Assembly (NCBI GenBank): GCA_011525785.1 | Contig: WYBT01000020.1 | Coordinates: 22,100-86,099, forward strand | DNA length: 64,000 nt | Direction of reading: 5' to 3' | DNA from: Planctomycetaceae bacterium | GTDB taxonomy: Bacteria > Planctomycetota > UBA1135 > GCA-002686595 | Shown here: positions 58,710-64,000 of the stretch, in pieces | Numbering within the stretch: position 1 is the first letter of the stretch | How the letters are laid out: every line of letters begins with the position of its first letter | Translations under genes and position numbers: made by a program | The notes under the pieces: generated by a model | Databases searched by the model: none | Seen by the model: the letters and a program-made list of their open reading frames with translations, nothing else | Told to the model about the DNA's origin: nothing

Positions 58710-61046
58710 TCACGGGACGAGCATCGAGGACCCGCGAGCCTCGACGGTCGTGGTGCGGCCGTTCGCGAACTCGATCCGGAGAACTGGCGCGGAGTTCGGC
58801 AACCAGATCCTGGTGCTCGCATGGGTCGGCACGAGTGCGACTTCGGCTCCGAGCGGATCGCACTCGGTGACTGCGAAAACCGTCGCGGGGGCGCCTGCTT
58901 CGGAAAACGAGAGATCGACGTGCCGGCCGGCGAAGTCCATCGCGTCACTCGGCTTCGTGGCGTCGAACCAACCTCGCAGCACCTTGAAGTCGGCGCCGAT
59001 CTCCCACACACGACCGCGCGCGCCTGGCCCTTCGCGCGCCACGCAGAGCCGACCGTCCTCGAGCGCCGACACTTGACGTGCGCTCACACTCGGCGCGGAG
59101 CTCGACGGGACGTAAGGCAAGGGCTCGGCTACCAGACGACCGCCCAAAATCGGTTCGACCGTCAGAACTTGGAGTGAGCTCGCGGCGAATGCCACCACGA
59201 GTTCGCCACTGTGGGGCTCGACCTCGCACACCGCGGCAATGCGGGCGCCATCAGTAAACTCGATCACCGACGCTGACGGAGGGCTCTCGAAACCGTCGTA
59301 GACAAAACTCCCTGCGTTGACCGCAAAACGCCGTCCCTCCAAGTACACGCCCACGACTGAGGGCGCCGAACTCAGCTCTCCTGACTCGGTGTCGACCCGC
59401 ACCCTGCCGCCAAGACGCACGACGCGGGGAGGCTGCAGTCGCAATCGGGTCGTGCGATCGCCGATGTGCTGCACGCGCTCCGCCTCGCGAAGCTGCTCCT
59501 TGCGCCACCACGACAGCGCGTAGGAGCCGCTGGGCAACCCGCGGAACACAGCGCCTCGATCCGTGCGCTCGACGTTGGTCGCCACCTCGAGGTCCAAGTC
59601 CGTCGCAAAGACAGCCTGGGGAGGCTCCACCGCCCGGCAGACGAGACGGGCGTCGGCGGGGGGCCCCTGTGTGAAGTCGGCGAGCAGCGCGCCCGGGTAC
59701 GCGCTGAAATCGGCGGGCCCCAGCCGAAGCACGTTGTCCGCCGAGACCCGCGCCATGGGTTCCGACAGGCGCGCCCACCCTCGATCCACCACGAAGAGTG
59801 TGAGTTGCGCCGCTCGCTCCAGCTCGGAGCGACGCACCAGGATCCAACCGTTCAGAGCTCGGTGAAGCAGGCCGAGCGGCGCGCTTCCTACGCTCATCGC
59901 AACTTCGATTTGTGCAGGCGTGTCGGATCCGGAATCGAAGAGCGCGATGGCGACGACCGGCTCGACTGGCGACAACGCGATCTCGAGCGTGTCGCAGGGC
60001 GTCGCGGCCATGACACCCGAATCTCGGAGCACGAGCGGCACTCGCGCGCCTCCCAGGTTGAGCACCAACTGCGCGGGGAGCCGGTCGAGCCCCTCCAGCG
60101 CGAACCGTCCCCGGGCATCGAGGTTCGTTCGCGCGCGCATCGCGCTCGTCCGCCTCGGGGCGCGGCTCGCGGCGCGCTCCTCGGCATCGTCATGACGTGG
60201 AGTGTCCCCATCGGGCTCGGGTGCGAGCGCGTGGACGCCGAGCAAGTCGATGCTGCGGCCCTCGAGCGCTCGGGGCGGCACGCCCACAACTTGGCCCGTG
60301 AGTTCGCAGAGACTGCCGAGGTCCAGCGTCAGCATCCCGACCTCGCCCGGCTGCACTTCTAGCTGAGAGTCGCGGAAGGACCTTTGGATTCCGGCGCCCG
60401 CAATCGAGACGTACAACGGCCTCAGCGCCTCCACGATCAACTCCGCCCGAGCACGTCCGGCCCGGACCGGCGCGTCGACATCGGCGCCGAATCCCGGCGG
60501 CCCTCCTGGCGCATCCGACGGGTGCCGCACACCGATGCTGATGCTCGGAACGTCGTCGCTCCGGATCCCGACCACCTCCACACGCAGCGTTCCGCGACTT
60601 CGGAGCCGCACGTCGCCGTAGTCCAGCAGCTCGCCGCGTCGCTCCAGTCGCGCGATCTCACCGAAGACGAGCGACCCCGTGATCCAGAGGTAGCTGAACT
60701 CCTCGGGAAGCTGCAGTTCGATCTCGCCGTCGCTGCCGCACTCGACGACTTCCAGAGGACGTTGATTCGGTCCACCGATTTGCAGGGAACCGAACGCTCT
60801 GGGAACACCGTGTCGATCCAAGCAGCGCAGCTTCGCTCGCCACGTTCGCTCGACGACCGCGCGCTCCGGCGCCGACGGGTTCTCCACGCCGTCCACGCCC
60901 CTCTCGACAGTCATGGCCGCGCTCGACTTGTCGCGTGCGGCGCGATGCTCCGCCCCGCCTGGCGAAACGCTCCACCACACGGCCGCGCCCAGTGCGCAAC
61001 CCGCAACGACTACCGCCAGGATCTTGCTCTTATTCAGCGGTCCCAA
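58710..61046 (-). CDS. membrane-anchored carboxypeptidase-regulatory-like protein
   Basis: 778 residues from TTG 61046; an in-frame stop lies three codons upstream. One N-terminal hydrophobic segment (KILAVVVAGCALGAAVWWSV) anchors the protein, followed by a charged linker and multiple beta-sandwich segments (AFGSLQIGG, DGEIELQLPEEF, RSRGTLRVEVVG, LDARGRFALEGLD, FRGLPSGSYALSWWR) like CarboxypepD_reg/bacterial Ig-type domains. No catalytic motif is seen. Layout and length resemble the 31.7 kb protein, though the sequence similarity is low by eye. GC is slightly lower than average here. Function unknown; probably outside the cytoplasmic membrane. Confidence 0.75.
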   Translation of the reverse strand: MGPLNKSKILAVVVAGCALGAAVWWSVSPGGAEHRAARDKSSAAMTVERGVDGVENPSAPERAVVERTWRAKLRCLDRHGVPRAFGSLQIGGPNQRPLEVVECGSDGEIELQLPEEFSYLWITGSLVFGEIARLERRGELLDYGDVRLRSRGTLRVEVVGIRSDDVPSISIGVRHPSDAPGGPPGFGADVDAPVRAGRARAELIVEALRPLYVSIAGAGIQRSFRDSQLEVQPGEVGMLTLDLGSLCELTGQVVGVPPRALEGRSIDLLGVHALAPEPDGDTPRHDDAEERAASRAPRRTSAMRARTNLDARGRFALEGLDRLPAQLVLNLGGARVPLVLRDSGVMAATPCDTLEIALSPVEPVVAIALFDSGSDTPAQIEVAMSVGSAPLGLLHRALNGWILVRRSELERAAQLTLFVVDRGWARLSEPMARVSADNVLRLGPADFSAYPGALLADFTQGPPADARLVCRAVEPPQAVFATDLDLEVATNVERTDRGAVFRGLPSGSYALSWWRKEQLREAERVQHIGDRTTRLRLQPPRVVRLGGRVRVDTESGELSSAPSVVGVYLEGRRFAVNAGSFVYDGFESPPSASVIEFTDGARIAAVCEVEPHSGELVVAFAASSLQVLTVEPILGGRLVAEPLPYVPSSSAPSVSARQVSALEDGRLCVAREGPGARGRVWEIGADFKVLRGWFDATKPSDAMDFAGRHVDLSFSEAGAPATVFAVTECDPLGAEVALVPTHASTRIWLPNSAPVLRIEFANGRTTTVEARGSSMLVP

Positions 61047-61321
61047 CGCGCTCTAGCCACCTTCTTGGTGTTTGTCGTCGTCTCAGCCGTCTTGTCTTCC
61101 CACTCGCCCGTTGTGCCGCCAGCGTCGATCCCGGCTTCAGCGACGCGAGATGTCTCCGTGGACGTCCAACGATAGACGATCGGGTTCGACGACGACACGG
61201 TGGCGGCGCGTGCGTAGACCTTGGCGTGGGCGCCGTTCGTTGCCTGCTTGGCCGTGACAAGACCTTGGCTCCTGCTGTTGGAGTCGAGAGTGTCCCAGAC
61301 GACCGTGGTCGAACTCACCAC
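61034..61321 (-). CDS. hypothetical protein (doubtful)
   Basis: A 95-residue frame from GTG 61321 overlaps the start of the downstream gene by 13 bases. The translation is Thr/Ser-rich without the Arg excess of shadow frames (SSSNPIVYRWTST, GEWEDKTAETTTNTKK), which hints at real coding. The frame stays open upstream to about 61390 without ATG. Another frame further up (61520 to about 61395; RLARFELATNAAAHLNADGS) could be its N-terminal part if a frameshift exists. No family is recognised. Confidence 0.3.
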   Translation of the reverse strand: MVSSTTVVWDTLDSNSRSQGLVTAKQATNGAHAKVYARAATVSSSNPIVYRWTSTETSRVAEAGIDAGGTTGEWEDKTAETTTNTKKVARARWDR

Positions 61322-61785
61322 CGCGTTGTCCGCGAGGGCGGTCGCCGGGACCGAGCCACGGCTGCGCAGGTGCGAGAGATCCGTCGGCGTTCAGGTGCGC
61401 GGCCGCGTTCGTAGCGAGTTCGAAGCGGGCGAGTCGTCGCAAGCCCTGGTCGTGCAGGGCGGCGCACAGTCGCGGGCTCGAGGCGAGCGAGAAACGAACG
61501 CGGAAGGGAAACGAGAGCACTCACTGGCGCCGGGGCGCGTGGGGGAGCATGTGGCCGTCGAGGTGCGCGGCGGCGTCGACCCTCCGCTTTTCGCAGCAGG
61601 ACGGACGGAAAGCGCGGTCTTTGCAAGCGACGGAAGCCCTGCCTCGCCGCGCAGCGACGAATCGCAAGGACGCGTCGGCGTCGTTGCGAGCGGGATCTCA
61701 ACAAGCTCGTCGCGCACGGAGCGTGAGCCGTGGACGCCGCCTCGACCGCGAGCTCGCTCGCGCTCGTAGTAGTCTGGCGGCCAAG
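61322..61785. other. intergenic region upstream of the toroid protein
   Basis: 464 bases with no well-supported gene apart from the possible N-terminal remnant noted for 61034-61321. It contains 61655-61701, the partner of the short repeat at 58509-58553. The promoter of the gene at 61786 must lie here but was not identified. Confidence 0.4.
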
Positions 61786-63630
61786 ATGATTTCGCTCGGC
61801 ACGATCGCGGCGTTGGTGTTGATGGCGGCGCAGCAGGCGGCGCCGGCGGGGGCGCTCGAGCAAGCGCGCATCGATGCGGCGCTCGAGCGCGGCGCGAAGT
61901 TCCTCGGCGGCTCGTACGCCGAGCGCTTGCCCAAGGGCCGTGTCGGCGCGCAGGAGCGCAACGGCCAGATGGGGCTGTCGCTGTACACGCTGCTCAAGTC
62001 GGGTGTGTCGCGCGAAGATCCGACTCTGCAGCGGCTGCTGCACGCGCTCACGAAGGAGACGCCCGAGCACACCTACGACGCGGCGTGCATCGCGCTCGCG
62101 GCGTACACGCACGATCCGATCGACAACCGCGTGTGGCTCGAGGAACTCGCAGCGCGCCTGCTCTCGTGGCAGGAGAAGGATGGCGACTGGAGCTACCCGG
62201 GCGGCATCGTGGACCTCTCGAACACGCAGTACGCCGCGCTCGGGCTGTGGGCTGCGTCGCGCGCCGGCGTGCGCATCGAGAGCGACGTGTGGCGGCGCAT
62301 GGCGAGTTCGGTGTTGCGCTACCAGACCGAGGACGGCGGCTTCGGCTACACCGCGGGCGGCAAGGCGGGTGCGACGGGTTCGATGACTGCGGCCGGCGTC
62401 GGCACGCTCGCGATCGCCGAGGGGCGGCTGCGACTTGCGAAAGCGCTCGACGCGACGCTCGAAACGCAAATCGCGGCCTCGCGCAAGCGCGGCGTCGAGT
62501 GGATGGCCAAGCACTTCACGGTCGAGACCAACCCCGGCTCGGGCGGCTGGCACTACTACTACCTCTACGGGCTCGAGCGCATGGGCGCGGTGATGGGCGC
62601 GCCGCTGCTCGGGCCGCACGACTGGTACGACGCTGGCGCGCGCTGGCTGCTGGAGCGGCAGGACGAGAAGGGCTCGTGGAGCAACGGCACGGACCTCTCC
62701 GAGACGTGCTTTGCGCTGCTTTTCCTGCGCCGCGCGACCTCGAGCGAGCCGCGCAAGCGTGCGCCGCGCAGTGGCGAGCGCCCTCCGCGCGAAGGCGAGC
62801 CGCGCGCGATCTCGATCGCGAGCGAAGTGCTGACTGAGGAACGCGGCGCGCTGCGGCTGTCGATCGCTGACTGGGATCCCGCGCTGCTCAAGCCGCTCGA
62901 GTGGAACGGCGAGCGTGGCCGCGGCCCGCGCGTCGCGCGCGTCGAGTGGCTGATCGACGGCGAGCCGGCTGCGATCGAGCTGGGCCTGCCGAGTCAGCCC
63001 GCCGACCGCGCGCTGTTCGCCGTCACGCCGCTGTTCCCTTCGACGGGCAAGCACAAGGTGCAGGCGCACGTCTTCGCGTTGACCGAAGCCGGCGCGGAGC
63101 AACGCATCGAGTCGCAGGAGCTCGAAGTCGAGGTCACGCGCGCGGCGCCGGCCTGGGCGGCGAGTGCGAAGCTCGCGCCGCTGTCCAACCGCGGCCCAGG
63201 CGCGAAGCCCAAGGCGCGCGCGAGTTCGTTCGCCAAGGGCGCGAGCGCGCCGCTGGGCGACAGCTACGAGGCCGACAACGCCGTCGACGGCAACGCACGC
63301 ACCGTGTGGCTCGCGGCCGAGAACGATGCGAAGCGCGAGCTCTCGGTCCAGTACGCCAAGTCGCTCAAGTGCGAGCGCATCGTGATCCACGCCGCGGTGC
63401 TCGCGCCGCTCGGCGCGGCGGCCCTGGCGCGGCCCACCGAGCTCGAACTGGTGCTCAACGGCAAGGCCGAGCACAAGCTCACCTTCGGCGCCGACCCCAC
63501 GCAGCCGCTCGAGCTGCGCCTCGATCCGCCTGTCGCCGTGAAGCGGCTCGATTTGAAGCTCACTTCGATCGCGAGCGGCGCCTCGAGCCCGCTCGTCGGC
63601 ATCGGCGAGGTCGAGCTGTACGAGGAGTGA
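61786..63630 (+). CDS. secreted alpha/alpha-toroid (squalene cyclase-like) protein with discoidin-like tail
   Basis: 614 residues from ATG 61786. A short signal peptide (LGTIAALVLMAAQQAAPAGA) precedes repeated helical segments with QW-like ends: WQEKDGDWSYPGG, YQTEDGGFGYT, NPGSGGWHYYYLYGLERMG and WLLERQDEKGSWSNG, as in prenyltransferase/squalene oxidase repeats (about 25-330). The Asp-rich cyclase motif DxDD is not seen, so terpene cyclisation is unlikely. The C-terminal 140 residues (YEADNAVDGNARTVW, LVGIGEVELYEE) match an F5/8 type C/NPCBM-like discoidin fold, probably for binding glycans or surfaces. Planctomycete genomes hold many such toroid proteins of unknown role. Confidence 0.85.
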   Translation: MISLGTIAALVLMAAQQAAPAGALEQARIDAALERGAKFLGGSYAERLPKGRVGAQERNGQMGLSLYTLLKSGVSREDPTLQRLLHALTKETPEHTYDAACIALAAYTHDPIDNRVWLEELAARLLSWQEKDGDWSYPGGIVDLSNTQYAALGLWAASRAGVRIESDVWRRMASSVLRYQTEDGGFGYTAGGKAGATGSMTAAGVGTLAIAEGRLRLAKALDATLETQIAASRKRGVEWMAKHFTVETNPGSGGWHYYYLYGLERMGAVMGAPLLGPHDWYDAGARWLLERQDEKGSWSNGTDLSETCFALLFLRRATSSEPRKRAPRSGERPPREGEPRAISIASEVLTEERGALRLSIADWDPALLKPLEWNGERGRGPRVARVEWLIDGEPAAIELGLPSQPADRALFAVTPLFPSTGKHKVQAHVFALTEAGAEQRIESQELEVEVTRAAPAWAASAKLAPLSNRGPGAKPKARASSFAKGASAPLGDSYEADNAVDGNARTVWLAAENDAKRELSVQYAKSLKCERIVIHAAVLAPLGAAALARPTELELVLNGKAEHKLTFGADPTQPLELRLDPPVAVKRLDLKLTSIASGASSPLVGIGEVELYEE

Positions 63631-63747
63631 CGTGCTCGCGTTCTCTGCGGCGACTCAGTTCGTGCTGACGAGGCGTCGAGAGTCACGCAGGCAGCGCGGA
63701 GAGCGCGGCGAGCGAGTCGGAGCGGCCGCAGCGCCGCGAGTGAGGAC

Positions 63748-64000
63748 TCAGGGCGTGAACTCCAGGACCACCTCGTTGTTGCCGTCGAGTTCGACGTCGA
63801 AGTGCTGAGCCTCGCGCAGGTCCATGATCGAGGAGATCCGCACGGCGAATTGTCCCGCGCCGAGTCCGGACAAGAGCACTTCCGACTCGCCTTGCGAGTT
63901 CACGTCGCGCCAGTACTTGGGCTCCGCCTTCGAGGTGGCGACGACGTAGATGCGCGGAGGCGACGCGCCGGCGTTCGTTCGAACTCGCACTCGCACGCTG
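63748..64000 (-). CDS. C-terminus of a protein cut by the window edge
   Basis: The frame is open to the window end, with at least 82 residues. It reads RVRVRTNAGASPPRIYVVAT ... VLLSGLGAGQFAVRISS ... FDVELDGNNEVVLEFTP. The pattern G-L-G-A-G-x-F/Y-x-V near the end resembles the closing strand of carboxypeptidase-regulatory-like domains, as in the genes at 31692 and 58710. Its length and N-terminus are unknown. Confidence 0.6.
   Translation of the reverse strand, partial: SVRVRVRTNAGASPPRIYVVATSKAEPKYWRDVNSQGESEVLLSGLGAGQFAVRISSIMDLREAQHFDVELDGNNEVVLEFTP

Noticed and set aside
61137..61520. 128-codon minus-strand frame as a separate gene
   Set aside because: Only its first third looks protein-like; the rest is Arg-rich shadow of the 61034-61321 frame. 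A frameshifted single gene is possible but unproven.

Overview
The window is GC-rich chromosomal DNA, almost certainly from a planctomycete or close relative. The evidence is an ECF sigma factor paired with a large Ser/Thr kinase-TPR protein, a second Ser/Thr kinase, many long secreted proteins carrying Ig-like, TSP3-like, lectin, beta-propeller and toroid domains, and start sites that mostly lack a clear Shine-Dalgarno sequence. No rRNA, tRNA, CRISPR array or prophage was seen. The assignment rests on gene content only.

Layout. 1-2.5 kb: Hpt protein and an HDOD-receiver-diguanylate cyclase. 2.5-6.0 kb (minus): HIT-like protein, glycosyltransferase and PHP-type lipoprotein in one operon. 6.2-10.7 kb (plus): overlapping operon of aminotransferase, Na+-coupled symporter and acetoacetyl-CoA synthetase. 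10.7-17.6 kb (minus): beta-propeller secreted protein, a thioredoxin-like gene with an in-frame TGA exactly at the first catalytic Cys (probable selenoprotein), and an ECF sigma-kinase pair. 17.7-43.7 kb: a secretome-rich stretch (subtilase with seven Ig-like domains, TSP3-repeat protein with a dead matrixin-like domain, two small paralogues, DUF1570 metallopeptidase, lectin-GSDH protein, sialidase-like lipoprotein) mixed with housekeeping genes (DTW-domain enzyme, cysteine synthase, HutD). Six of the secreted proteins share one C-terminal module of about 130 residues.

43.7-48.6 kb: a MntA-HepT toxin-antitoxin locus whose toxin gene is split by a ~143-bp repeat, a 167-bp foldback MITE-like element, and a three-gene ABC-2 export operon ending in a second copy of the repeat. 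48.9-58.2 kb (minus): one tightly overlapping seven-gene defence operon, hsdM - DUF1016 nuclease - 40-aa ORF - hsdS - Abi_C protein - YaaC-like protein - hsdR, with visibly lower GC in its middle. 58.2-64 kb: membrane-anchored carboxypeptidase-regulatory-like protein, a doubtful small ORF, a toroid protein with a discoidin-like tail, and a truncated gene at the window edge.

Most interesting points: the UGPC selenoprotein candidate with a SECIS-like hairpin; the composite restriction/abortive-infection operon with a tiny ORF that copies the HsdM C-terminal helix; the toxin gene naturally split by a dispersed repeat; and the shared C-terminal module of the secreted proteins.
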